64,000 nucleotides of DNA from Sphingomonas_B tabacisoli (GTDB taxonomy: Bacteria > Pseudomonadota > Alphaproteobacteria > Sphingomonadales > Sphingomonadaceae), in NCBI RefSeq assembly GCF_042678385.1, contig NZ_JBHUDY010000001.1, positions 1,736,001-1,800,000 of the forward strand, given 5' to 3'. Below the pieces are notes generated by a model, which had not been told where the DNA came from, did not search any database, and saw only the letters and a program-made list of their open reading frames with translations. Numbering within the stretch: the stretch's first letter is position 1; each line of letters begins with the position of its first letter. Below are positions 43,914-55,100 of this stretch, one piece after another. The position numbers and the translations under genes were made by a program.

Positions 43914-46010
43914 TTGTTTGTCACACTTCTCGCTCTGGCGGCGGCGCCGCAAGACGCGCGCCCGGCAGGGCCGATCATTGTCGAAGGCTTTCGCGTGGAC
44001 GCGCACGAGGACAAGCCGGCCAAGCTGGATCACATCTTGCCCGAAGTGGACGGCACGCGGATCACCGTCACCAAGAAGAACAGCACGACCAAGCTGGATC
44101 AGCAGCCGCCGGTGATCGAGACGCAGGGCCGCGAGCTGTTCGCACGGACGCCCGGCCTGCTCGTCTCGGAGCAGCAGACGCCCACCCAATACAATCTCGG
44201 CTATCGCGGGCTCGGAAATCCGCAGGAAGCCGAGTTCGTGCTGGTGCTGCAGGACGGCGTGCCGATCCAGTCGGACTGGGTCGGTTTTCCGACCCTCTAC
44301 TATGTGCCGCTGCCGCAGAGCCTGTCCGAAGTGCAGCTCGTCCGCGGCGGATCGAGCCTGCTCTATGGACCCGAGCCGGCGCCCGCGGTCAATTTCGTAT
44401 CGAAGCGGCCCAATCCGCAAGGCCCGGCCCTCACCGGATCGACCCAGCATCTGGCCGGAAGCGACGGGCTGTATTCGACCTTCAATGTGCTGGAAGGCGC
44501 GTCGGGCGATGTCGAATATCGCGGCTCCTTCGGTTACAATCGCAGCAACGGGCAGCGCCAGAACAGCGCGTCCGAGCTGCTACAGGGCGACTTCTATCTC
44601 GGCTGGCGGCCGACCGACCGGCAGCTCTGGTATGTCCGCTTGCAGGGGCATTCGGCGGAGGCGGGCAATCCGGGCCGGATCAGCTACCCGCAATTTCTCG
44701 CCAACCAGGATTTCGCGCCGACGCCGTTCAACCGCGATTGGGTGCGCCGCGGCGCCGTAATTCTCGGCAACGAACTGGAGTTGGGCAACGGCTGGCGCTT
44801 CGAAGGCAAGGCGTGGGCTTCGAGCCTACAGCTCTACACGCGCGCCGCCGCCGCAGGTGCCGCGCCGGCGACCACGACGCTGCAGGACGAGCATTTCCGC
44901 AATCAAGGTATCGATCTGCGCGCCCGTAAGCGGTGGGGTCGAGGCAATGCCTTCACCTTCGGCGTGACCGGCACGCACAGCGCCGCCCCTTTCCTGCAAT
45001 TCACCAGCACGAACATCCTCGCGGCGCGCAGCGAGCATAGCGGCACGCCTCGGCTCAATCAGGATCGCGATAGCTGGTACGGCGCGGTCTTCGCCGAGAA
45101 TGTGTTCCGGCTGCCCCACCGTTTCCATGTCGTGCTCTCGGGCCGCCTCGACGTGGAAAAGCTCCGCATCCGCGAAAGCGTGCGTCCCTCGAACCTGACC
45201 CGGCCGCTCGCCGATGTGGACGTCTCCCGCACCGTGCCGCTGCTGGGCGTCGGCATCGGCAATGACTTCGGGCGCGATAACGAGACCTATTTCAGCATCA
45301 CCCAAGGCTACCGCCCGCTCCGCTATTTCGACGTGGCGTCGCCTTTCTCCAACCTGCAGCCGGGCAAGGAAGCCGACGCACCAAGCTCGACGTCCTATGA
45401 GGCAGGCGTGCACGGAACGCCCCTGCCCGGCCTGTTCTACGACGTCAGCCTGTTCCTGATAAACTTCGGCGATCGCATCGAAACCCGGCGGCTGAACGGG
45501 ACCGACGTGATCAACGTCAACACCGGCGACACCCGCCATCGCGGCTTCGAAGGCGAAATCTCCTACGATTTCCTCGCCGGCCAGAAGAGCGACCGGCATC
45601 TGACGGCATTCCTCAACTTGAGCCTGCTCGACGCGAAGTTCGTCGGCAGCGACAACCCGGCCCAGATCGGCAAACGCCCGGCCTTCGCGCCCAAATCGAT
45701 CGTGAAAGGCGGCCTCACCTGGCGTGAGGTGGGCCGCTACAGCCTCAGCGTCACCGGCCTCGCCGTCAGCTCGCAATTCTTTCAGGACTCCAACCTGCCC
45801 GTCGGCGCAGGCGCAACGCTCGTCCCGGCCAGGATTCCCGCCTATCGCGTGTTCGACGCCGCCGGCGAATGGACGGTCCTTCCGCATATCCGATTGCAAG
45901 CCGGCGTGCAGAACCTCTTCAACGAGAAATATTATGCGCGCGTCTTCCAGACCGGCCTCGAGCCGGGCCGCAGGCGCACAATCTATGGCGGCGTGACGTT
46001 CGGCTTCTAA
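43914..46010 (+). CDS. TonB-dependent receptor, FecA-like
   Basis: A 698-residue outer-membrane receptor. A short signal peptide (FVTLLALAAAPQDA) precedes the plug, which contains YNLGYRGLGNPQEAEFVLVL and VQLVRGGSSLLYGPEPAPAV. A 22-strand barrel follows and ends RRTIYGGVTFGF with the terminal Phe needed for barrel assembly. No STN domain is present. The start is TTG at 43914 with AGGGGA placed well before it. It is flanked on both sides by exported BNR propeller proteins, so its ligand may be released by them. Confidence 0.87.
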   Translation: MFVTLLALAAAPQDARPAGPIIVEGFRVDAHEDKPAKLDHILPEVDGTRITVTKKNSTTKLDQQPPVIETQGRELFARTPGLLVSEQQTPTQYNLGYRGLGNPQEAEFVLVLQDGVPIQSDWVGFPTLYYVPLPQSLSEVQLVRGGSSLLYGPEPAPAVNFVSKRPNPQGPALTGSTQHLAGSDGLYSTFNVLEGASGDVEYRGSFGYNRSNGQRQNSASELLQGDFYLGWRPTDRQLWYVRLQGHSAEAGNPGRISYPQFLANQDFAPTPFNRDWVRRGAVILGNELELGNGWRFEGKAWASSLQLYTRAAAAGAAPATTTLQDEHFRNQGIDLRARKRWGRGNAFTFGVTGTHSAAPFLQFTSTNILAARSEHSGTPRLNQDRDSWYGAVFAENVFRLPHRFHVVLSGRLDVEKLRIRESVRPSNLTRPLADVDVSRTVPLLGVGIGNDFGRDNETYFSITQGYRPLRYFDVASPFSNLQPGKEADAPSSTSYEAGVHGTPLPGLFYDVSLFLINFGDRIETRRLNGTDVINVNTGDTRHRGFEGEISYDFLAGQKSDRHLTAFLNLSLLDAKFVGSDNPAQIGKRPAFAPKSIVKGGLTWREVGRYSLSVTGLAVSSQFFQDSNLPVGAGATLVPARIPAYRVFDAAGEWTVLPHIRLQAGVQNLFNEKYYARVFQTGLEPGRRRTIYGGVTFGF

Positions 46011-46091
46011 GACGCCGGGTCGCCTCATTTTTCTGTCATTCCGATCGGCGATCTGCTGTGCGCTTGGCGCATACAGGGTCCGAGTCTCCTC

Positions 46092-46111
46092 GGTGCCCTT
46101 CGGGAGGCACC
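46092..46111 (+). promoter_or_regulatory. Hairpin sequestering the ribosome-binding site of the second BNR gene
   Basis: GGTGCC (46092-46097) pairs with GGCACC (46106-46111), and the Shine-Dalgarno sequence GGGAGG (46102-46107) lies in the loop and descending stem, directly against the ATG at 46112. The stem is six GC-rich pairs. It should lower initiation unless opened. Confidence 0.5.
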
Positions 46112-49100
46112 ATGATCGGCAAACGGCACGTCGCTCTTTTCGTCACTTGCGCGCTAGTTGCGCCGGCGCTGCACGCAAAGCCCGCGCAGGCTTTCGATCC
46201 GGCACAATGGTCCGGCCTGCATTATCGTCAGGTCGGGCCGTGGCGCGGTGGCCGGGTGACGGCGGTGACCGGCGTGCCCTCTCAGCCCGACACCTTCTAC
46301 ATGGGCACCGTGGGCGGCGGCGTCTGGAAGACGGTCGATGCCGGGCACAATTGGGTGAACGTCAGTGACGGCCAGATTCCGGTCGGCTCGATGGGCGCAG
46401 TCGCCGTCGCCGATTCCGATCCGAACATCGTCTACGCCGGCACCGGCTCTTCGAAAATCCGCAGCAACGTCTCGATCGGCCGCGGCGTCTACAAATCGAC
46501 CGACGCGGGCAAGACCTGGACATTCGCCGGCCTGCGCGACGTCGGCCAGATCGCGACCGTGCGCATCAATCCCACCAACCCGGATGAAGTGTTCGTCGCT
46601 GCGGTCGGCAACCCATTCGCGGACTCCAAGGAGCGCGGCGTCTACCGCACGCGCGACGGCGGCAAGAGCTGGACGAAAGTACTGTATCTGTCCGAACGGC
46701 TCGGCGCCGCCGACCTGGAGATGCAGCCGGGCAGCCCGAACGTCCTCTACGCGACGATGTGGCGTGGGCAGCGCAAGCCCTGGACGATCATTTCGGGCAG
46801 CAATGACGGCGGCATCTACAAGTCAATGGACGGCGGCGATCATTGGACGAAGCTGGGCGGCGGCTTGCCGACCGGCCTGTTCGGCCGCGCGAATGTGGGC
46901 GTCTCGCCGGGAGCGCCGACCCGCGTCTATGCGCTGATCGAGGCGCAGCCGGGCGGCGGCCTCTATCGGTCGGACGATGCTGGCGCGACCTGGAAGCTGG
47001 TCAACGGCGACGGGAAGCTGATCACTCGCCCCTTCTACTACACCACGCTGGGCGTCGATCCGGTCAGTCCCGATATCGTCTATGTCGGCGACGAGGACTG
47101 GTTCAAATCGGTCGACGGCGGCAAGACGTTCACGACCGAGCGCACCCCGCATGGCGACAACCACGACGTCTGGATCAATCCTAAAAACCCGCGGATCATG
47201 ATCCAGTCGAACGACGGCGGCGCGAACGTGTCGCTGGACGGCGGGGAGACCTGGAGCAGCCAGGCCAACCAGCCGACCGCCGAGATCTATCAGGTCGCGG
47301 TCGACGACCAACTCCCCTACCGGCTCTATGGCGCGCAACAGGACAACACGACGGTCATCGTCCCCTCCCTGCCCCTCGGCAACGGGCAGTATTTCCGCGA
47401 AGGGCCGGGCTGCGAGACCGGGCCAATCATCCCTAAGCTCAAGGACCCGCAAACCGTCTGGGGCGGGTGCAAGGGGCAATTCTCTCGCCTGAACCTCGGC
47501 ACCAACGGCAATGAGCAGCGCTATTGGATCGGCAGCCAGTCGCTCTACGGCAATGAACCGCCAAAGCTGATCGACCGGTTCCAGCGAGTCTCACCGATGG
47601 AGATTTCGCCGGTCGATCCGAACACCGTCTATTACGGGTCGCAATATCTCAATCGCTCACGCGACGGCGGAGTGACGTGGGAACGGATCAGCCCCGACCT
47701 CACCGCCAAGCCGGAAGGGACGCAATATGCCGCTGGCGAGCCGATCACGCGCGATGCGACCGGCGAGGAAGTCTATTCGACGCTCTACGCGATCCGCGAA
47801 TCCGCGGTGAAGCCGGGCGTCATCTGGACCGGTTCGAACGACGGTCTGGTCTATGTGACCGAGGATGGCGGCAATAACTGGCGGAACGTGACGCCCAAAG
47901 GACTGCCGCCGGGCGGCCGCGTGCAGAATATCGAGCCCGGCGTGCGCGACCCTGGCACGGCCTATGTCGCGATCTACCGCTACCTGCTCGGCGATTTCGC
48001 CCCCTACATTTATCGCACGGACGATTACGGGAAGAGCTGGGCCCGCCTCACCGACGGCCGCAACGGCATCGCATCCGACGAGCCGACCCGCGTGGTGCGT
48101 GAAGACCCGGAACGGCTCGGCTTGCTCTACGCGGGCACCGAGTTCGGCATCTATGTGTCGTTCGATCGCGGCGCCAAATGGCAGAAATTCCAGCTCAACC
48201 TGCCCGCCACGCCCGTCACCGACATTCGGTTAGCGCATGGCGATCTGGTCATGTCGACACAGGGCCGCGGCTTTTGGATTCTCGATAACCTCAGCGCATT
48301 GCGGCAGCTTCCGCCGGCGAGCGAGGCCCGGGCGAGCCGACTCTACAAGCCCGCAGTCGCGGTTCGGGTTCCGCCAAGCGGCGACGATGGGCCGCCGCCC
48401 TGGGCCGGGCCCGAGTTCCCGCTGATCGGCGCGCAGATCGATTACTATTTGGCGGGCGACCAGACAGGAGCGCCGCTGACGCTGACGATCCTGGACGCGC
48501 AGGGCCGCGCGATCCGCAGCTTTACCAGCAAGGCCGTCGCGGGAACCGCGCCGCGCGGGAACGAGACCGATGAGCTCGGCCGGTTCCATGTCAGCTATCC
48601 GACCACGCTCGATGCCAAGCCCGGCATGCACCGCTTTATCTGGGACCTGCGCTATTCGGGCGCTCCGGCCACGCCATCGGCGTCCGCCGAGACAAGACCC
48701 TCCGCGAGCCCCACTCCCGGCGAAACCGCCCCACCCAAACCTGCCGAGCGTCCGCGCTATCCGGCGGGACCCGTCGCCGCGCCAGGCGACTATACCGTGG
48801 TGCTGAGCGCCGGCTCGTTCACGCAACGCCAGCCGCTGCACATCATGGAAGACCCGCGGGTCACGGCTTCCGGCGTCACCGACCCCGATCTCGCAGCGCA
48901 GCTCGAGCACAATCTGGCCGTGCTCAAGCTGGTGCACGATACCAACTTCGCCGTGCTGCGCGTGAAAGCGGCGCAGGCGGAGCTGAAGGTCCATCCCGAT
49001 CCGGTCAAAGCGAAGGCAATACAGGCGCTCGCCGACAAGCTGATCACGCCAGCCATCCGCTACAGCCAGCCGGCGCTGCAGACCCACGTCACCTACCTCT

Positions 49101-49303
49101 ACAGCGAGACCAATTCGACCGACCAGAAAGTCGGCCGCGACGCGGTGGAGCGATACGCTGTGCTCCGGCGCGAGATCGATGCCGTCATTGCCGAGCTGAA
49201 TACCGTCCTGGGACCGCCGAACGAGGCGGATCGTGCGCGCTATTACGGGCAGGCCGATATTGCGGGACCGCAAAATGAGGATGAGGACGAAGACGAAAGC
49301 TAG
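46112..49303 (+). CDS. Exported BNR-repeat / sortilin (VPS10)-like beta-propeller protein, paralogue
   Basis: A 1063-residue protein with a signal peptide (HVALFVTCALVAPALHAKPA) and Asp-box repeats (KTVDAGHNW, KSTDAGKTW, RTRDGGKSW, KSMDGGDHW, RSDDAGATW, YVTEDGGNNW). Architecture matches the neighbour at 40587: double propeller, then a beta domain (LTILDAQGRAIRSFTSKA), a proline/serine-rich linker (SAETRPSASPTPGETAPPKP) and a helical end. The tail is acidic (NEDEDEDES). Members of this group are often annotated as glycosyl hydrolase or sortilin; no catalytic residues can be assigned with confidence. Confidence 0.85.
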   Translation: MIGKRHVALFVTCALVAPALHAKPAQAFDPAQWSGLHYRQVGPWRGGRVTAVTGVPSQPDTFYMGTVGGGVWKTVDAGHNWVNVSDGQIPVGSMGAVAVADSDPNIVYAGTGSSKIRSNVSIGRGVYKSTDAGKTWTFAGLRDVGQIATVRINPTNPDEVFVAAVGNPFADSKERGVYRTRDGGKSWTKVLYLSERLGAADLEMQPGSPNVLYATMWRGQRKPWTIISGSNDGGIYKSMDGGDHWTKLGGGLPTGLFGRANVGVSPGAPTRVYALIEAQPGGGLYRSDDAGATWKLVNGDGKLITRPFYYTTLGVDPVSPDIVYVGDEDWFKSVDGGKTFTTERTPHGDNHDVWINPKNPRIMIQSNDGGANVSLDGGETWSSQANQPTAEIYQVAVDDQLPYRLYGAQQDNTTVIVPSLPLGNGQYFREGPGCETGPIIPKLKDPQTVWGGCKGQFSRLNLGTNGNEQRYWIGSQSLYGNEPPKLIDRFQRVSPMEISPVDPNTVYYGSQYLNRSRDGGVTWERISPDLTAKPEGTQYAAGEPITRDATGEEVYSTLYAIRESAVKPGVIWTGSNDGLVYVTEDGGNNWRNVTPKGLPPGGRVQNIEPGVRDPGTAYVAIYRYLLGDFAPYIYRTDDYGKSWARLTDGRNGIASDEPTRVVREDPERLGLLYAGTEFGIYVSFDRGAKWQKFQLNLPATPVTDIRLAHGDLVMSTQGRGFWILDNLSALRQLPPASEARASRLYKPAVAVRVPPSGDDGPPPWAGPEFPLIGAQIDYYLAGDQTGAPLTLTILDAQGRAIRSFTSKAVAGTAPRGNETDELGRFHVSYPTTLDAKPGMHRFIWDLRYSGAPATPSASAETRPSASPTPGETAPPKPAERPRYPAGPVAAPGDYTVVLSAGSFTQRQPLHIMEDPRVTASGVTDPDLAAQLEHNLAVLKLVHDTNFAVLRVKAAQAELKVHPDPVKAKAIQALADKLITPAIRYSQPALQTHVTYLYSETNSTDQKVGRDAVERYAVLRREIDAVIAELNTVLGPPNEADRARYYGQADIAGPQNEDEDEDES

Positions 49304-49328
49304 TCTGGAAGCGTAGACACCGCTGTGG

Positions 49329-50774
49329 TCAGAAGATGGCGCCGGCCATCGTCAGAATATTCTCGGCAAGCCGCTTCGGCAGCGACCGGTGCTTGACGCG
49401 TTCCGGATCGACCGGGTCGCTGTCCGCGAGATAGGCAAGCTGGCGGGCCCGGATTTCGGCCGCTGCGTCGGCTGAATAGAACAGCATGTTGTTCTCGAAA
49501 TTCAGCTCCAGGCTGCGCCGGTCCATGTTGGATGAGCCCAGCAGGCAGAGCGATCCATCGACCACGACGGTCTTCGAATGGAGCAGCCCGGGCCGGTATT
49601 CGAACAGATCGACGCCCGCATCAACCAGCTGCGGATAGAGCGCCTTGCAGATCGCGCCGATCACCCGGCTGTCGTTCCGCCGGGGAAGAATAAGGCTCGT
49701 CTTCACGCCGCGGCGCGCGCAACCGATCAACGCGGCCAGCAACGGCGGGTCCGGCACGAAATAGGGCGTCGTGATGATCACTTCGCGCTGCGCGGCATAA
49801 AGCAGGCTGACAAACGCTCCGGACATGGCGCCGCGCGGCGATAACGGGCCGGTGCCGAACGCGACGGCGGGAAAACCGCCCGCGACCGACGCCGCCTCCT
49901 GCAGTTCGCCGGTCAGGTTCTCGCCCTTTTCGACGGCCCAGCCACTTGCGAACAGAATGTCGTTTTGCTGCGCGACCGGCCCTGCGACCCGCAGCATGAT
50001 GTCGACCCACGGCGCGAACTTCGGCTTGATCCGAAATTCCGGGTCGGCGAGGTTCTGGCTGCCGACATAGGCAATGCGCGTGTCGATCACCAACAGCTTG
50101 CGGTGATTGCGCAGATCGATCCGCCGGACCGCGAGGAGGCTGAAATCGCGGCGCACGCCCAATGACGGGCAAAGCGCCACGCCCGCATCTTTCATCGCGG
50201 TCCAATGTTTCGAGGCGATCATCTGGCGCGATCCGACAGCATCGGCACAGACGCGGCAGCGGACGCCCCGCCGTGCGGCGCGAACGAGCGCATCGACCAT
50301 CGCCAGGCCATTGCGGTCGATAAGCCAGATATAGGTGGAAATATGGACACGATGCTGCGCGGCGTCGATATCGGCGACCATCGCGGCAATGGCGGCGTTG
50401 CTGTCGGCGGTCAGCGTCGCTCGATTGCCGGCAACGGCACCGAACCGGCTGATATGCTCGACCGTCTCGAACGGAGCACGATAGCAAGGCGGCAAGGCAG
50501 CGAGCGTCTCGTCATCGCCGGCGTCGGACTGCAGCCGCGCAAGCGTAAGATAGGCGTCGTTCGCGCGGCGGCGGAAATTGCGGGAGACCCAAGGCTCGCC
50601 GAACAGCAGATAGGCGATCGGCGCGGCAACGGGGAACAGCAGGAGCGCCAGCACCCAGGCGGCGCGCGAATAGGGGTCGCGCCCCTCCAGCAGCAAGGCG
50701 CGAACGATCACCGCCCCGTGGGCAAAGGCGATGATGTAGGGCCAATAATCCAAGCGCACCCCCTCCCCGGCCAT
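49329..50774 (-). CDS. cls: Cardiolipin synthase (phospholipase D family)
   Basis: The enzyme condenses phosphatidylglycerol into cardiolipin at the inner membrane. The 481-residue protein has two N-terminal membrane helices (about 12-60), then two HKD motifs: H224-K226-D231 in NHRKLLVIDTRIAYVGSQN and H399-K401-D406 in LHSKTVVVDGSLCLLGSSN. The order and spacing match bacterial ClsA-type enzymes. The ATG at 50774 gives a plausible membrane start. It converges with the BNR gene. Confidence 0.93.
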   Translation of the reverse strand: MAGEGVRLDYWPYIIAFAHGAVIVRALLLEGRDPYSRAAWVLALLLFPVAAPIAYLLFGEPWVSRNFRRRANDAYLTLARLQSDAGDDETLAALPPCYRAPFETVEHISRFGAVAGNRATLTADSNAAIAAMVADIDAAQHRVHISTYIWLIDRNGLAMVDALVRAARRGVRCRVCADAVGSRQMIASKHWTAMKDAGVALCPSLGVRRDFSLLAVRRIDLRNHRKLLVIDTRIAYVGSQNLADPEFRIKPKFAPWVDIMLRVAGPVAQQNDILFASGWAVEKGENLTGELQEAASVAGGFPAVAFGTGPLSPRGAMSGAFVSLLYAAQREVIITTPYFVPDPPLLAALIGCARRGVKTSLILPRRNDSRVIGAICKALYPQLVDAGVDLFEYRPGLLHSKTVVVDGSLCLLGSSNMDRRSLELNFENNMLFYSADAAAEIRARQLAYLADSDPVDPERVKHRSLPKRLAENILTMAGAIF

Positions 50775-50893
50775 AACTGCCCGATGCGACGATTGTTGCT
50801 ACCGGCTGTGGCGCGGCAAGGGAATGTGAACGGGTCTTTACGCGACATTAACCTTGCTGATGCAGGTTAGGCCCAAGCAAATGGGGCTTAGGC

Positions 50894-52099
50894 ATGGACA
50901 GCGCATACGACTTCAACCGCGAGGCCTATGACGACGATCTGGTCGGCGAGAACCTTCCGCCGGTGATCGGTGGCGGCGAGCGCCGCATGCACGCCCGCGC
51001 CCATGACTATTGGGTGTCGCTACTGAACGGCCGCCCCTTCCCCAACATCCAGGAACTGGACCCGTCCAGCATCGCCGATTTCGGCCCGAACAGCGTGCTG
51101 CTCGACTTCAGCCGCTCGGTCGAGAACCCGACGATCGCCTATCTAGGCCGCGCGCTTCGCGAAGAGTGCAACATGCTCTACGGCATCCGCACTGTTTCCG
51201 ACGTGCCGCCGCGCTCGCTTATCTCGCGGCTGACCGATCACTGCCTGCAGATCCTCGCCAACAAGGCGCCGATCGGGTTCGAGGCGGAGTTCGTCAACCA
51301 GCACGAACTGCCGACATTTTATCGCGGCATCCTGATGCCCTTCTCGTCCGACGATCAGACCATCGACTATGTCTATGGCGTCATCAACTGGAAGCACGGC
51401 ATCCCCGATTCGATGAGCGAAACGCTGGAACGCGAGGTTGCCGATGCGATTACGGCCGCTCCGCAGGCGACGCCGACCGAAACGGTCTGGCCCGAGGCCG
51501 AAGCGGAACCCGACGTGCCGGCTCTGGAGGATTGGCTGGTCGTCGCGCGCCTGAGCGCCGAGCACGCCGTGCAGGCCGAAAGCCGCGGACATAGCGCTTT
51601 GTACGCGGCGATCGGCCGCGCCTATGATTTTGCGCTTGCCGCCGAAGAACAGCCCGAAGCCTATGCGGCGCTGCTTGAAAGCGAGGGACTGGTCGCGCAG
51701 GCGCGTGCGCCGATGACGCCGATCGTCAAGCTGATCTTCGGTGCCGATTACGACAAGACCCGCCTCACGGAATATGCGGCGGCGCTCAGCTATGCGCGCG
51801 CCGAAGGCGTCGAGCAGGGCAGGTTCGCCGCGTTTATCGAAGAGCACGAGGGCGGCCTGAAGGCGATCGTCCGCAGCCAGCGTGCCCGTCGTGCGCCGGG
51901 GTTTGCGCCGGATCGTCTGGAACTGGCCCGCGCGGCGCTCCGCACTGTGCCGGCCAAGGCCGAGGTCGAGATCGAGACGGACGGCGAGGAATTCGTCGTG
52001 CTGGTGGCGCGGCGGACGAGCGAAGGCCGTCTCGCGATTCTGGCGCCGGTCACGGATGCCGCGATCGTCGACAAGGCAGTCCGCAAGGCCGCCGCCTGA
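50894..52099 (+). CDS. PAS_5-type domain protein of unknown function
   Basis: A 401-residue soluble protein. The N-terminal half (about 30-180) resembles the PAS_5 domain common in alphaproteobacteria: HDYWVSLLNGRPFPNIQELD and a later YRGILMPFSSDDQTIDYVYG. The second half is mainly helical and ends in a short beta segment (AEVEIETDGEEFVVLVARRT). No kinase, cyclase or DNA-binding domain is attached. It lies 92 bases before the glutamate dehydrogenase gene on the same strand. Confidence 0.75.
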   Translation: MDSAYDFNREAYDDDLVGENLPPVIGGGERRMHARAHDYWVSLLNGRPFPNIQELDPSSIADFGPNSVLLDFSRSVENPTIAYLGRALREECNMLYGIRTVSDVPPRSLISRLTDHCLQILANKAPIGFEAEFVNQHELPTFYRGILMPFSSDDQTIDYVYGVINWKHGIPDSMSETLEREVADAITAAPQATPTETVWPEAEAEPDVPALEDWLVVARLSAEHAVQAESRGHSALYAAIGRAYDFALAAEEQPEAYAALLESEGLVAQARAPMTPIVKLIFGADYDKTRLTEYAAALSYARAEGVEQGRFAAFIEEHEGGLKAIVRSQRARRAPGFAPDRLELARAALRTVPAKAEVEIETDGEEFVVLVARRTSEGRLAILAPVTDAAIVDKAVRKAAA

Positions 52100-52191
52100 C
52101 CGTTGCGGGGTTGAGATAAGCGCCTGCCCGGCGCATAGCGCCTGCAACGAGGCCCGCGATCGACGGGCCGCACACACGCAGGCGGAGTGAC

Positions 52192-55100
52192 ATGGCGACA
52201 GCCACGCGCGACCGGCAGGATACGCCGGATCAACAGCTTATCAGCGACATTACTCGTGCCCTGGTAAAGGGCGCCCTTCCCGGAGAGCTTGACGATTTCG
52301 ACGACGCGGCGCGTCAGGAAGCCGCCGCCTTCCTTGCCCGCGCCGCCGCGCAGCGCAGTCCGGGCACGCCTTCGATCCATCTCGAAAGCGTCGCGCACGG
52401 CCGCCGCTTCATGCGGCTGGCGCTCGTCAACGACGACATGCCGTTCCTGGTCGATTCGGTTGCGGGCACCGTCACCGCGCATGAACTGTCGATCGACCGC
52501 GTGCTGCACCCCGTGCTTCGCGTTCGCCGCGACGAGAACGGCCAACTGACCGGGATTCTCGAAGGCGACGAAAGCGCGCGCCGCGAGTCGATGATCTATA
52601 TGGAAGTCGAGCGCGCCGACGCGAAGGAGCGCCGCGCGCTGTGCGACGATCTCGAAGCGTCGCTTGCCGATGTCCGCGCCGCGGTCGAGGATTGGCCGCT
52701 GATGCAGCGTGCGATGAAGGCCGACGCCGATCGCATGCCCGACGGCGAAGGCGCCGCGCTGCTGCGCTGGTTCCTCGACTATCACTTCACCCAGCTCGGG
52801 CACGAAGTCCGCGACCGCGACAACGAAAAGTCGGAGCCGATCGGCATTTCGCGTGTCGGCCGGCGCGAATATTTCCTGGCGCCGCAATCGCTGAAGCGCG
52901 CCTTCGAATGGTTCGACGACGGCGGCGAAGCGCCCCTGCTCATCAAGTCGAACCTGATCGCGACCGTGCATCGCCGCGCGCCGCTCGACCTGATCCTTCT
53001 GCCCCGGCGCGAGGGCGGCAAGATCACTGGCCTGTCGATCCATTCCGGGCTGTGGACCAGCTCGGCACTTGCCACGCCACCGAACAAAATTCCGATCCTG
53101 CGCGCGCGGCTCGCCGCCTTGCAGGAGAAATACGGCTTCGATCCCGCGGGCCATGCCGGCAAGGCGCTGACCCACGCGCTCGCCACCCTGCCGCACGATC
53201 TGCTGATTGCGTTCACGCCGGCAGACCTCGAACGGCTCGCCCTGACCTTCATGTCGCTGTCCGATCGCCCGCGGCCGAAGCTGGTGACGGTGACGGGCGC
53301 GCTCGGCCGCCATGTCTTCGCATTCGTCTGGCTGCCGCGCGACGAGCTGACCACTGCCCGGCGCGTCACGATCGGCCGGATGCTGACCGAGGCCGCCCAC
53401 GCCAAAATCCTCAATTGGAGCATGGCGCTGGAAAGCGGCGACCTCGCGCTGATCCGCTACACCCTGGATATCCGCGAAGGGCGCGTGCCCGATGCCGAGG
53501 CGCTCGACCGGCGTATCGGCGAGATGGTGCGCGGCTGGGCGCCCGGCATCGAGGCGACGCTGGCCGAACATGTCGAGCCTGGGCGCGCCACGCGTCTGCG
53601 GCTGAAATATGCCAATAATTTTCCGGCCTATTATCGCGGGCGGTACACGCCGGCCGAAGCCGCACTGGACGTTCTGCGTCTGGCCGAGCTCGAGGACCCC
53701 GGCGCGCGTGCCGTGCGACTGTATCGGTCGGAGCGCGACGGCCCGCGCCAGTTGCGCCTCAAGATCTTCAACGTCGGCGGCAGCGTGCCTTTGTCCTCGG
53801 CCGTCCCGACGCTCGAAAATTTCGGGTTCCGGGTGATCGAGGAAGTGCCTGCGACGCTCGACGACGGGCTCGGCAGCGTCCACGATTTCCTGCTGGAGCT
53901 GGGCGAAGGCGAACTGCCCGAGGCGCTGTTCGGGCGCGCCGACGTCATCGAGCCGGCGATTGCGGCCGTGCTGTCCGGCAGTGCGGAAAACGATCAGTTC
54001 AACCGGCTGGTCGTCACCAACGCGCTGGTGCCGACCGAGGTCGTGCTGTTCCGCGCCTGGTTCCGCTATCTGCGCCAGACCGGCCTGTCCTACGGCCTCC
54101 AGACCGTCGTCGATGCGCTGCGCCGGGCGCCTGCCGTTGCGCGGGGCATCATCGACCTGTTCGACGCGCGCCATAATCCGGCCAATTGCTTCGAAGGCGC
54201 CGCCGACGCCGCGCTCGCCAGCATCGAGACCGGGCTGACCGGCGTGCAGGCGGCAGACGACGACCGCATCCTGCGCATGATCCGGAGCGTGGTCGCGGCG
54301 ACATTGCGTACCAACGCCTTCTCGCCTGCCGCTGCCGAAGCGCTGGCATTCAAGCTCGACAGTCACCTGGTGCCGGGACTTCCGGCGCCAGTGCCATGGC
54401 GCGAAATCTGGGTGTACAGCCCGCGCGTCGAAGGTATCCACTTGCGTGCCGGACCGGTCGCGCGCGGCGGCCTGCGCTGGTCCGACCGGCGCGACGACTT
54501 CCGCACCGAAATCCTTGGCCTGATGAAGGCCCAGCGCGTGAAGAACGCCGTAATCGTGCCGACCGGCGCCAAGGGCGGCTTCTATCCGAAGCAGCTCCCG
54601 CCTGCATCCAATCGCGACGCATGGCTGGCCGAAGGCACGGAATCCTACCGTGTCTTCATCCGCTCGCTGCTGTCGGTCACGGACAACATCGTCGGCGGCA
54701 AGGTCGTTCACCCGGACAAGGTGATCGCGCGCGACGGCGACGATCCCTATTTCGTCGTCGCCGCCGACAAGGGCACCGCGACGTTCTCGGACGTCGCCAA
54801 CGCCCTGGCGCTGGAGCGCGGCTTCTGGCTGGGCGACGCCTTCGCCTCGGGCGGCTCGCAAGGGTACGACCACAAGGCGATGGGCATCACCGCCAAGGGC
54901 GCCTGGGTCTCCGTCCAGCGCCACTTCGCGGAAATGGGCGTCGACGTGCAGACCGAGTCCGTCCGCGTCGTCGGCTGCGGCGACATGTCGGGCGATGTGT
55001 TCGGCAACGGCATGCTGCTGTCGAAGGCGATCAAGCTGGTCGCGGCGTTCGATCATCGCCATATCTTCATCGACCCGAACACCGATCCGGCGAAGAGCTG

